In this document: positions 26,059 through 35,300 of the stretch, in pieces | How the letters are laid out: every line of letters begins with the position of its first letter | Numbering within the stretch: the stretch's first letter is position 1 | Source: Nostoc paludosum FACHB-159 | Lineage (GTDB): Bacteria > Cyanobacteriota > Cyanobacteriia > Cyanobacteriales > Nostocaceae | Reading direction: 5' to 3' | Assembly: GCF_014698835.1 (NCBI RefSeq) | Contig: NZ_JACJTU010000020.1 | Span: 62,001 to 126,000, forward strand | Length of the DNA: 64,000 nt | Position numbers and translations under genes: made by a program | The notes under the pieces: model-generated | The model's input: the letters and a program-made list of their open reading frames with translations, nothing else | Databases searched by the model: none | Told to the model about the DNA's origin: nothing

Positions 26059-27516
26059 CTATTGTCGAGATTGAATTTGTTTAACTAAATCATAAAAAGG
26101 TTGCCAGTTATCTTCTTGAAAAATTGCTTCCCAAATTGATTCGATTACAGGTCTTAACAATGCTGTCTTTGGATTATAAAAAGCTAGAGTTTGAGCAATT
26201 GTTTCTAGGCGATCGCTATCTAAATCATTTAATATTTTATGGTACAATATACACCAATCATCAAAAATTCCTGATGCTCCCGGTACTGGGACAATATCAG
26301 AAGTATTCATCACAAAGCCTGGTTCATCTCGCCATTTAGCTGAAAAGGTGCGAGCCATCTCATAAAAAAATTCGTGATACCCGACTTTGCTATTGCCCAA
26401 AAATTCAATTGTTAAATTCAAAAGTTCTTTCGCCTGTGGATGTGGCAACTCTATAAAACCCAACTTTTTCAACATCAAAGAAGCGTATTCTGCTTGATAA
26501 TATTCATTAAACTTCGCTAATCCAAAATTCAAATCGTCTTTCTCAATAATCGCCTTTAAAGGTTCTTGGAGCATTTCTAGATTTAACTGGCAAACGGTTG
26601 GTTGATTAATGTAACAATAGCGTCCGTAATAATCAAAATATGCAGCTATAAAGTATGGATCGTAGTGAGGAATAAACGCATAAGGGCCATAATCAAAACT
26701 TTCTCCCGTAATCGACATATTGTCAGTATTGAGAACTGCATGACAAAAACCAGCAGCCATCCACTGGGCTGCTAATTCTGCAACTCTTTTAACTAATTCG
26801 GCGTAAAATAAGGCATATTTATTTTCTTGAGCATCCAAGTCTTGATAATATTCCTTAATTACGTGGTCTAATAGCTTCTGAGTTAAATCTGGGCGCTGCA
26901 AGTAGTGTAGGCGCTCAAAAGTACCAAAGCGAATATGAGAACTGCTCATCCTCACCATTACAGACGAACGAGTCGGTGAAGGTTCATCCCCCCGCCACAG
27001 TGATAAACCTGTTTCAATCATGGTGAGACACCGCGAACTACGTACACCCAAGTGGTGCAGTGCTTCCGCAGCCAAAACTTCCCGCACTCCACCTTTGAGC
27101 GTCAGTAAACCATCGCCACCACGGGAGTAAGGCGTTCTTCCAGAACCTTTTGTGCCAAAATCGTATAATTGCCCATCAGTACCGCGTACTTGTCCGTAGA
27201 GAAAGCCTCTGCCATCACCCAATAATCGGTTATATTCACCAAATTGATAGCCGTGGTAACGCATTGCCAAAAAGGGTTTGCGCCCCTCGAATTTGCCAAA
27301 AGCTGTGATGAAATCTTCATCTTTAACTACTTGGGGATCGAGACCTAAACGTGGTAAAAGTGCATCGTTACGCCAACGCAAGATGTGTTGGGGAAATTCT
27401 TCTGCTGCAACCTCATCATAGTAGTCATCGCCTAAAGATTCAAAGGCGCTTTCGTAGTTAAGGCAGAGAAAAGGATTGCTAGAATTTTTGTTGTTTGCGG
27501 TTTGGGCCAGAGTCAT
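26059..27516 (-). CDS. selO: Protein adenylyltransferase SelO family (YdiU)
   Basis: 485 aa. SelO is a pseudokinase-fold enzyme that binds ATP in an inverted orientation and transfers AMP to Ser, Thr or Tyr of target proteins, linked to redox stress. Conserved blocks are clear: FGTKGSGRTPYSRGGDGLLT, KGGVREVLAAEALHHLG, GFCHAVLNTDNMS (metal-binding Asn and Asp region) and FDYGPYAFIPHYDP. The bacterial form lacks the C-terminal selenocysteine found in eukaryotes, as here. Start is ATG 27516. It is followed on the same strand upstream by a GNAT gene, 86 bp away; joint transcription is possible. Confidence 0.92.
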   Translation of the reverse strand: MTLAQTANNKNSSNPFLCLNYESAFESLGDDYYDEVAAEEFPQHILRWRNDALLPRLGLDPQVVKDEDFITAFGKFEGRKPFLAMRYHGYQFGEYNRLLGDGRGFLYGQVRGTDGQLYDFGTKGSGRTPYSRGGDGLLTLKGGVREVLAAEALHHLGVRSSRCLTMIETGLSLWRGDEPSPTRSSVMVRMSSSHIRFGTFERLHYLQRPDLTQKLLDHVIKEYYQDLDAQENKYALFYAELVKRVAELAAQWMAAGFCHAVLNTDNMSITGESFDYGPYAFIPHYDPYFIAAYFDYYGRYCYINQPTVCQLNLEMLQEPLKAIIEKDDLNFGLAKFNEYYQAEYASLMLKKLGFIELPHPQAKELLNLTIEFLGNSKVGYHEFFYEMARTFSAKWRDEPGFVMNTSDIVPVPGASGIFDDWCILYHKILNDLDSDRLETIAQTLAFYNPKTALLRPVIESIWEAIFQEDNWQPFYDLVKQIQSRQ

Positions 27517-27602
27517 TATAAAGAAAACTTAATTCATTCTTTCTCTTAATACTACCTCTGGCTTCAGCATTAGCATCGATATATTCTCGATTACGAATTA
27601 TT

Positions 27603-28178
27603 TTAAGATTTGGGTAGTTGCCAATTAGGATTGGTCAGACTTGTCAAAATATGATCTTCCCACTGTCCATTGATTAATAAATAGTCTCTAGCATATCCTT
27701 CAATGACAAAACCGAGCCTTTTGAGAACATTGCCGCTGCGTCGATTGTGAGGCATATAATTAGCCATGATGCGGTGAAGATTTAATTCTTGAAAGACATA
27801 TTGAGTCGCTACTTGTAACCCTTCTGTCATATATCCTTTACCTTGCTTGGTTTCGGCAAGGCTATATCCCACGTAACAAAAATGAGCAACTCCGCGAACA
27901 AAATTACTAAAATTGATAGTCCCAATAATTACAGTTGGATTTTTTTTAGTAAAAATAAATAGCTTTAAGGATTGACCATTGACAAATTCCAAAAAATTGT
28001 TCTCTATTTGATACTGCCAATATTCTTCAGTGAAAAAACCATCAGCCCAAAGAGGGTAGAATGGAGTCAAATAGGTTTTGTTATCAGTAAAGTATTTAAT
28101 AATTTGAGGTATATCCTCTTGAACTGGCGATCGCAATAACAAGCGATCGCTTCTAATTAATGGCAATTCTAATTTCAT
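27603..28178 (-). CDS. GNAT acetyltransferase, RimJ/RimL type
   Basis: 191 aa. The RimJ/RimL subgroup acetylates N-terminal amino groups of ribosomal proteins or other substrates using acetyl-CoA. It begins with the typical IRSDRLLLRSPVQEDIPQI. The acetyl-CoA pyrophosphate loop is KQGKGYMTEGL (Q-x-x-G-x-G/A pattern), and the C-terminal signature is 'NRRSGNVLKRLGFVIEGYAR'. The substrate is unknown. It lies just upstream of the SelO gene on the same strand. Confidence 0.88.
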   Translation of the reverse strand: MKLELPLIRSDRLLLRSPVQEDIPQIIKYFTDNKTYLTPFYPLWADGFFTEEYWQYQIENNFLEFVNGQSLKLFIFTKKNPTVIIGTINFSNFVRGVAHFCYVGYSLAETKQGKGYMTEGLQVATQYVFQELNLHRIMANYMPHNRRSGNVLKRLGFVIEGYARDYLLINGQWEDHILTSLTNPNWQLPKS

Positions 28179-28189
28179 ACACTACTTAA

Positions 28190-28385
28190 TTGGGCATTGG
28201 GTATTGGGTATTGGGCATTGGGCATTGGGCATTGGGCATTGGGCATTGGTCATTTGTCATTATTTTTTCCCCGCGTCCCCGCGTCCCCGCGTCTCCCCAT
28301 ACTTCTCTACGAGAGGCTGCGCCAACGGCTCCGCTCAGTACAAGTCTCCCCACCTCCCCACCTCCCCACCTCCCCACCCCCCTTC
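28190..28385. repeat. Composite repeat region: TTGGGCA array, GC-rich repeat, small dispersed repeat
   Basis: From 28193 a heptamer array (GGGCATT/GGGTATT, about nine copies), from 28268 CCCCGCGTCCCCGCGTCCCC (the family also inside three genes), at 28311-28327 GAGAGGCTGCGCCAACG (also inside the acyl-CoA ligase gene), and from 28344 a CTCCCCAC array. Several ORFs on both strands are artefacts. Confidence 0.9.
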
Positions 28386-28568
28386 AAAAAATAGAATCTG
28401 CCAATCAACGAAAATATTGATAAGCTGATGTCTAAATATCTAGGCGCAAGGATTGAGAGCTAATGGGTGATTAATAACTTCAATATCCCTTTGCCCAAAC
28501 GCTGTACCAGAGGAAATTTAACCAAAAGACAGCCTTCATAAACCTAGTCTACAGGAAGGATAGTGACG

Positions 28569-29573
28569 GTGGGAATACGCTACGATTGGCAGGAATTAGA
28601 GATTAGGGCGATATATAACACGTCTTTGCTAGAGCTGATTTATCAAGCTGCTAGCGTGCATCGCCAATATCATGACCCAACAAAAATCCAAGTTTGTAAG
28701 CTCATATCTATTAAAACCGGAGGTTGCCCAGAAGATTGTAGCTACTGTGCCCAATCTTCGCGCTATCAAACAGAGGTAAAGCCGCAAGCACTCCTAGAAA
28801 AAGAAACGGTAGTTAGTATTGCCCAAAAAGCGAAAGAAACTGGTGTTAGTCGCATCTGTATGGGTGCTGCTTGGCGTCAAGTGCGGGATAACTCACAATT
28901 TGAGGAAGTCCTGGAAATGGTCAAGGATGTGACGGCAATGGGTTTGGAAGTATGCTGCACTCTGGGAATGTTGACACCAAATCAAGCCAAGCGATTAGAA
29001 GAGGCAGGGCTTTACGCCTATAACCATAACTTGGATACCTCGGAAGAATATTACAGCACAATTATTACCACAAGGACTTATGGCGATCGCCTCAACACAA
29101 TTGAGAATGTTCGTCAAACAAACGTCACTGTATGTTCCGGCGGTATCCTTGGTTTGGGCGAAACTGTGGATGACCGTATTGCAATGTTGCAAACTCTAGC
29201 AAGCTTACAACCGCATCCAGAATCTGTGCCAATTAATATTCTTTCTCAAGTACCAGGCACACCCTTAGAAAATCAGCCTGATGTCCCCATTTGGGATGTT
29301 GTGCGGATGATTGCCACAGCCAGAATTGTCATGCCAGGTTCCGATGTGCGTCTCAGCGCTGGTAGGGCTAGACTTTCTGAAGTTGAACAAGCTTTGTGCT
29401 TTATGGCAGGAGCTAATTCTATCTTTTCTAGCGATGACAACAAAATGTTAACCGTGACAACTCCTTGTCCAGATTATGATAGCGATCGCCAAATGCTGAA
29501 TTTACTCGGTTTACAAATGCGTCCGCCTTCCCAAAGAGAGGAGAAAGCCGCCAGTCCAGCATTTGTGGGATAA
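28569..29573 (+). CDS. bioB: Biotin synthase
   Basis: Radical-SAM enzyme that inserts sulfur into dethiobiotin, the last step of biotin synthesis. The 4Fe-4S cluster motif CPEDCSYCAQ holds the three cysteines (C-x3-C-x2-C). Further conserved blocks include MGAAWR, YNHNLDTSEEYY, SGGILGLGE and LSAGRA (the arginine that binds the 2Fe-2S cluster). AGGAAGG at 28553-28559 is only three bases from the GTG at 28563 but nine from the GTG at 28569, so the latter start is chosen (334 aa). It meets petL tail to tail over a double hairpin. Confidence 0.95.
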   Translation: MGIRYDWQELEIRAIYNTSLLELIYQAASVHRQYHDPTKIQVCKLISIKTGGCPEDCSYCAQSSRYQTEVKPQALLEKETVVSIAQKAKETGVSRICMGAAWRQVRDNSQFEEVLEMVKDVTAMGLEVCCTLGMLTPNQAKRLEEAGLYAYNHNLDTSEEYYSTIITTRTYGDRLNTIENVRQTNVTVCSGGILGLGETVDDRIAMLQTLASLQPHPESVPINILSQVPGTPLENQPDVPIWDVVRMIATARIVMPGSDVRLSAGRARLSEVEQALCFMAGANSIFSSDDNKMLTVTTPCPDYDSDRQMLNLLGLQMRPPSQREEKAASPAFVG

Positions 29574-29583
29574 ATCTCTTGTA

Positions 29584-29634
29584 GGACGGGCGTCTCGCCT
29601 GTCCCAAATCCAAGGGCAGGCATCTTGCCTGCCC
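29584..29634. terminator. Two tandem hairpins between bioB and petL
   Basis: GGACGGGCG-TCT-CGCCTGTCC (29584-29604) and GGGCAGGCA-TCT-TGCCTGCCC (29614-29634, perfect 9-bp stem). Both have TCT loops and lie between convergent genes. A degenerate relative is near 48184-48230. Confidence 0.65.
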
Positions 29635-29648
29635 CACAATAATCTTGG

Positions 29649-29744
29649 TTAAATTATCTTAGCAGTCCGCAGACCGAAAAACAGACCAAGAGCTATACCA
29701 AAGAATAAACCCAAGAAGACGATGTAAGCTACAATTGCAAACAT
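29649..29744 (-). CDS. petL: Cytochrome b6-f complex subunit PetL
   Basis: A 31-residue single-span membrane protein: MFAIVAYIVFLGLFFGIALG then LFFGLRTAKII. It matches the PetL (subunit VI) pattern of cyanobacteria and chloroplasts: short N-terminus, one hydrophobic helix, and the ending GLR-x-AKI-(I/L). PetL stabilises the cytochrome b6f dimer in the thylakoid membrane, where the complex carries electrons from plastoquinol to plastocyanin or cytochrome c6. GGAGA lies eight bases before the ATG (29744). It is on the opposite strand to its neighbours bioB and aroB. Confidence 0.88.
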   Translation of the reverse strand: MFAIVAYIVFLGLFFGIALGLFFGLRTAKII

Positions 29745-29789
29745 TTATTTTTCTCCACAATAGTTCCTAAATCTATTGAATCATTAGAT

Positions 29790-30060
29790 GTTGGATATTG
29801 GGCATTGGGCATGGGGCATCGGGAGGTGTGGGAGGTGTGGGAGGTGTGGGAGGTGTGGGAGGTGTGGGAGGATGGGGAAGAAATCTTTCCCCCCTCTCTC
29901 CCCACACTCCCCACACTCCCCTCTCTCCCCTCTCTCCCCCATCTCCCCACACTCCCCACACTCCCCTCTCTCCCCACACTCCCCACACTCCCCACACTCC
30001 CCACACTCCCCACACTCCCCACACTCCCCCATCTCCCTTGTCCCCTGCCTCCTGCCTCCT
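29790..30060. repeat. Facing arrays of GGGAGGTGT and CCCACACTC units
   Basis: Six copies of GGGAGGTGT (from about 29820) and then about fourteen units of CCCACACTCC, CCTCTCTCC and related words to about 30030, followed by CTGCCTCCTGCCTCC. All forward frames remain open, which makes the aroB frame look 105 codons longer than it is. Confidence 0.92.
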
Positions 30061-30112
30061 GCCCCAGATTGCGATAGAATACACCCCACGGGCGCTTGTT
30101 TGGGGTTGGGCA

Positions 30113-31225
30113 ATGACTTCTGTAATTAATGTGAATTTACCAGGGCAGTCTTATGAGATTGCGATACCTTCGGTGAGCTACGCTAACGCACCTTCAAGCC
30201 TAGATGGACTCGGCCAACACATGGCCAATCTAAAGCTAGGCAAGAAGGTACTGCTGGTTTCTAATCCGACGATTTTTAAGCATTTTGGCGAAAGAGCCAT
30301 TGCATCGCTGACATCTGCTGGCTTTGATGTTGCTAGCTGCACCCTACCACCTGGGGAACGCTATAAAACCCTTAATTCCATCCAAAAACTCTACGATGTC
30401 GCCTTGGAAAACCGCCTAGAACGTTCTTCGACTATGGTGGCTTTGGGGGGAGGCGTGATTGGTGATATGACTGGTTTTGCAGCTGCAACTTGGCTGCGGG
30501 GCATTAATGTCGTACAAGTGCCTACCTCTCTGTTGGCAATGGTAGATTCGGCAATTGGGGGCAAAACTGGTGTTAATCATCCCCACGGGAAAAACTTAAT
30601 TGGGGCGTTTCATCAACCACGCTTGGTTTTGATTGACCCAGAAGTCTTGAAAACTCTGCCGATGCGCGAGTTTCGGGCAGGGATGGCAGAAGTGATAAAA
30701 TACGGTGTGATTTGGGATGCCGAATTGTTTGCCCAGTTGGAAGCCAGTAAACGCCTCGACCAACTCCGCTATGTCAAACCAGAATTGATAAGCAGCATAT
30801 TAACGCGCTCTTGTCAAGCGAAAGCTGATGTTGTTAGCAAAGATGAAAAAGAAGGTGGATTAAGAGCGATTCTCAACTATGGACATACCATCGGTCATGC
30901 AGTGGAAAGTTTGACTGGTTATCGGCTAGTGAATCACGGAGAAGCAGTGGCGATCGGTATGGTAGCGGCTGGAAAAATTGCTGTGGAACTAGGAATGTGG
31001 CAGAAGGAAGACAGTGAACGTCAAAATGCTTTAATTCAAAAAGCAGGTTTACCAACTCAGTTACCAGCTGGGGTGGATATTGAAGCACTTATTGAAGCAT
31101 TGCAGTTAGATAAAAAAGTCAAAGACGGGAAAGTCCGGTTTATTTTGCCAACACAAATTGGTGTAGTGACAATTACTGATGAAGTGCCATCAGATGTTAT
31201 TCGCCAAGTGCTGCGGGAGATTTGA
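30113..31225 (+). CDS. aroB: 3-dehydroquinate synthase
   Basis: NAD- and metal-dependent enzyme of the shikimate pathway: converts DAHP to 3-dehydroquinate. Conserved blocks are GGGVIGDMTGFAA (NAD), PTSLLAMVDSAIGGKTGVN, EVIKYGVI and the metal-binding HTIGHAVE. The ATG at 30113 (MTSVINVNLPGQSYEI) gives 370 aa, the normal size; upstream codons are tandem repeat. Near residues 21-29 the sequence VSYANAPSS may come from a small repeat (GTGAGCTACGCTAACGCACC at 30173-30192). No operon partner is adjacent on the same strand. Confidence 0.95.
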   Translation: MTSVINVNLPGQSYEIAIPSVSYANAPSSLDGLGQHMANLKLGKKVLLVSNPTIFKHFGERAIASLTSAGFDVASCTLPPGERYKTLNSIQKLYDVALENRLERSSTMVALGGGVIGDMTGFAAATWLRGINVVQVPTSLLAMVDSAIGGKTGVNHPHGKNLIGAFHQPRLVLIDPEVLKTLPMREFRAGMAEVIKYGVIWDAELFAQLEASKRLDQLRYVKPELISSILTRSCQAKADVVSKDEKEGGLRAILNYGHTIGHAVESLTGYRLVNHGEAVAIGMVAAGKIAVELGMWQKEDSERQNALIQKAGLPTQLPAGVDIEALIEALQLDKKVKDGKVRFILPTQIGVVTITDEVPSDVIRQVLREI

Positions 31226-31294
31226 TAAAAATCGGTAATTACTGAAATAAATGAATAAAAAAGTATAAAATCAAGGATAAAACTCTTACCAGAT

Positions 31295-32365
31295 TTAAAG
31301 CAGAACTGTAAAAGTACTACCTTTTGGATAGTTATCTTCAACAATAATTCTGCCATGATGTGCATCGATCGCCATTTTGCAGAAAGCTAATCCTAATCCG
31401 ATTTGTGACACTTGTGGGTTAACAGTTCCAATTTCATACTTTTCAAAAATGCTTTGCCGCAAGCTTTCAGGAATTCCCGAACCAGAATCAGCAACTTGTA
31501 TTTTCGTACCTCCTGCTGCTAAATTTTCTGCCCGCAAGATGACTTGAGAATTGGAGGGTGAAAACTTAATGGCATTGGATAGCAAATTATCTAAAACTCG
31601 GCGAAAGATAGCTGCATCTACTTTCACGGTATCGCCTGGTTTGGGTAATTCACTGATGAGAGTGAGATTTTTTTGATCTGCGATCGCTTCAACATCCGCT
31701 AAGGCTGAAATACACAGCCCGCAAAGGTCTACTTCTGTATAATTGAGAACCATTTTGCCGGATTCTAATTTTGCCATGATCAACAAACTATTAATCAAGG
31801 ATTGCAACTGTTGACAGGCGATCGCAATTTGTTCAATTTTCTGCTGCTGTTTTTGAAAAGACAAACCAGGAAATCGCAGAATCTCAGTTGATAGGACAAT
31901 ACTAGTGAGAGGATTTCGCAAATCATGGACGATGGTGTTAACCATATCTTCTCGTAGTTTGAGTAAAGCTTGGAGGTTATCATACTGTTGCTTAATCCGC
32001 AACATCGAATTCACCCTAGCGCGTAACTCTAAACTGTTGATGGGCTTACTAATGAAGTCATCTGCACCTGCGCCCAAACACCGAGCCAGATCTTCTTTGG
32101 CAGTTAACGCTGTCACCATGACGACGGGAACTGTTTGCCATTGCGGATCGGCTTTGATGCGCCGACATACTTCCATCCCATCCAAATCGGGCATCATTAC
32201 ATCGAGCAAAATCACATCGGGCTGAAAACTACTGAGGCGAGTTAGGGCTTGTTGACCGCTAGGAGCATAGTGTAATTGATATCCTTCCCCATCTAGTAAT
32301 GTTTCAATAACATCAAAATTATCTGGTTCATCATCAATTACTAAAATAGAGGGTTGAGTGTCCAT
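31295..32365 (-). CDS. Response regulator-histidine kinase hybrid (REC-HisKA-HATPase)
   Basis: 356 aa. The N-terminal receiver has acidic residues DDEP and the phosphoacceptor Asp55 in VILLDVMMPDLDG. A kinase core follows: His147 in IVHDLRNPLTSI, then DNLLSNAIKFS (N box), DSGSGIP (G1) and GLGLAFCKMA (G2). No membrane segment, so soluble. Its start is 12 bp after the stop of the 1936-aa kinase gene upstream, so the two are almost certainly co-transcribed and may form a phosphorelay in which the large kinase feeds this receiver. Start is ATG 32365. Confidence 0.92.
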   Translation of the reverse strand: MDTQPSILVIDDEPDNFDVIETLLDGEGYQLHYAPSGQQALTRLSSFQPDVILLDVMMPDLDGMEVCRRIKADPQWQTVPVVMVTALTAKEDLARCLGAGADDFISKPINSLELRARVNSMLRIKQQYDNLQALLKLREDMVNTIVHDLRNPLTSIVLSTEILRFPGLSFQKQQQKIEQIAIACQQLQSLINSLLIMAKLESGKMVLNYTEVDLCGLCISALADVEAIADQKNLTLISELPKPGDTVKVDAAIFRRVLDNLLSNAIKFSPSNSQVILRAENLAAGGTKIQVADSGSGIPESLRQSIFEKYEIGTVNPQVSQIGLGLAFCKMAIDAHHGRIIVEDNYPKGSTFTVLL

Positions 32366-32377
32366 TAAGAATTTCCA

Positions 32378-35300
32378 CTATTTTCCTAAAAGTTGTTGAA
32401 TTGTGGCAGTAAGCTGTTTGAGTTTTACGGGTTTAGTCAAATATTCGTTGGCTCCGGCTGCTAAACAACTTTCGCGATCGCCGGGCATGGCTAGGGCTGT
32501 GAGGGCAATAATTGGCACATCAGTAAATTGGCGATCGCCACGGATGCGGCGTATCGCTTCTAGTCCGTCCATTTCTGGCATTTGAATGTCCATAACAATT
32601 AAGTTGGGTTTTTGACTTGCAGTCAGTTCAATGGCTTGTTGTCCATTGTTTGCCAAAATTAAACGATATCCTCGACTTTCAAGATAGCCACACATTGTAT
32701 CAATGTTTGCCTGATTGTCTTCTGCCAGTAAAATTACGGGAAATGCCATCGGTGACGGTAGGATCGCATCTGCTAAATGAGAACGGTTAGGATATTGCAG
32801 TTTTTCTAAAGTTGCCCGAAACTGAGCGCGAGAAATTGGTTTAACCAAATATTCAGCAGCTCCGTAAGCAAATCCTTTGGTACGTTCGTCTAGCACGGAA
32901 GTGATGATAATAGGAATTTCTTTGGTTTGTGGGTTTGTTCTCAGTTGAGCGAGTATGTCCCAACCCGATAAGTCAGGCAATTGTAGATCCAGGACAATCA
33001 AAGCTGGTTTCAGACATAGGACTTGCTCTACAGCTCCTTCACCTTTTGAATAGACAACAGGTTGCATTTTCATTTCGCTCAAGTAGCGAGTAATTTGTTC
33101 AGACGCCGGAACTGAGTCTTCAATCACCAGAACCTGAGCATTTTCGGCAAGAAACTGATAACTAGGCAATGGATTTTTGACGACGGTTGTGGAAACACCA
33201 TCGCTGGTACGGTAGGGAATCTGCACTGTAAAACAACTACCCACTCCAACTTCACTGCTAACCAAGACCGTTCCTCCATGCAGAACAGCAATCCGTTGTA
33301 CTAGTGCTAGTCCTAAACCGGTGCCACTGTACTGACGATTCAGGCTACTGTCAAGCTGGATAAAAGGCTCAAACAACTTGCCAATGTCCTCAGCAGCAAT
33401 GCCGATGCCGGTATCAGTGACAGACAAGCAAAGGAGGGATGGGGAAGAAGACGCGGGGAGGAGGGGACGCGGGGACGCGGAGAGTGTTTGTAATAAATTC
33501 CCTGTGTTTGCGTGTTTCCGGTTCTCCCTGTCTTCTTTCCCCGCGTCCCCGTGTCTTTGCGTCCCTGCGTCCTCTTCCCCTGCTTCCAACCAGACTTTTA
33601 GAGAGACAGACCCTTGTTCTGGTGTGAATTTGATGGCGTTGCTCAGTAGGTTGATTAGTACTTGACGTAAACGGCGATCGTCTACTTGGATGGTGCTGAG
33701 GTTGGTGGCGATGTGAGTATTCAGGCGAATATTTTTTTTCAATGCCATGTGTTTGACGAAGGCGAGGCTGGCATCACACAGGGTTTTCACTGGAACGTCA
33801 CTCAGCTGTAATTCCAGTTTGCCAGATTCAATTTTAGACAAGTCTAAGATGTCGTTGATCAGTTCTAGCAGATGTCTGCCGCTACGCTCAATGGTGGCGA
33901 TCGCTTTTGCTTGCCGTTGATTAATCGAACCGAACACGCCTTCTACCAAGCCTTCTGACATGCCTAAAATTGCATTCAGTGGGGTTCGCAGTTCATGGCT
34001 CATGTTGGCAAGGAATTCGTCTTTGAGGCGAGTGGCGCGAGCTAGCTCGACGTTGGCGTTGGCAAGTTGCTCATTGGTTTGCCGCAGTTGGACTTCGGTT
34101 TGTTTGCGATCTGTAATGTCTTCGTGGGATACCAAGATACCAATCACGTCGCCTGCACTATTGGTAAGGGGAACTTTATTTGTTCGCACCCAGAGTTCCT
34201 CGCCATTAGGCCCTTCCAATGGCTCTTCATAGCCTAGCTTTGGGGTTCTAGTATTCATCACTCTGGCGTCATCTGTAGAGTAGAGATGTGCCCACTTTGC
34301 CCAAGGTAATTCAAAGTCGGTCTTGCCGATGATGGCATCGGGGTCTATTTGAGAATCGCGAGCAAATGCCGGATTGCAGCCGAGAAACCGCGACTGGCGG
34401 TCTTTCCAGAAGACACGTTGGGGAAATGTGTCCAGTACCGTTTGCAGCATTTTGCGTGATTTTTCTAGTTCTTGCTCGGCTTGTTTGCGATCGCTAATAT
34501 CAAATAGGGTGGCGCGGTTGTAAAGATACCTGCCATCGGCATCTCTGACGGCAGTGGCACTGATTAATACTGGCAAAATTGTGCCATCTTTACAAACCAT
34601 TTCATACTCCAAATCTTTTACCCAGCCTCGTTCTTGGAAGCGGTTATAGTTAACCCAGAAGGCCAAGCAACTGGCTTCTGTGAAAAAATTCACTAAGGGT
34701 TTGCCAATCATTTCTTCACGGGTATAGCCCAACAATTGCAGTTCTGTCTCGTTCACCTTGATAAATCGGCCATCGCTATCCAGGGAATGGTAGCCACAGG
34801 GAGCATTATTGTATAAATCTTCGACTTCACTGGCATATTTCGCCAGTGCCTCTTGTACCTGTTTGCGATCGCTAATATCAGTTACCCGGACTAAATTCAT
34901 GGTGCGTCCGGCGACAGTAATCGGCTTGGCTGCAATGTTCCCCCAAAAAATCTTGCCGCGAAGAGTCACATATTCAATTTCCCGACTCCAAACACCTTTG
35001 GTTTGCATATCTGCGACGATGGCATCCGTTTCGCTGGCAGTGAATGGATGATGTTGGAGTGTCTGTCCATCTATTTCGAGTAATTCGGCTTTGTCAGCGG
35101 CCTCAAACAGTTCTACTGCTTGCCGATTACAATCTAGAGTCAGCAGCGTTTGAGGATCGACCAGAAAAATCGCATCGGCTGATTCGTTAAAAATTGCTTC
35201 CAGCAAATCCCTGTTGCGAATAAGTTCCTGTTCTGCTTGTTTACGTTCGCTAATATCAAAGTTAACCCCAATCATCCGCACAGGTTCGGCCTGTTGGTTA

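Noticed and set aside
28186..28428. Overlapping ORFs on both strands before bioB
   Set aside because: They are translations of heptamer and GC-rich repeats.
29798..30112. Long N-terminal extension of AroB
   Set aside because: The extra 105 codons are tandem repeat; the conserved protein begins at ATG 30113 and has normal family length.
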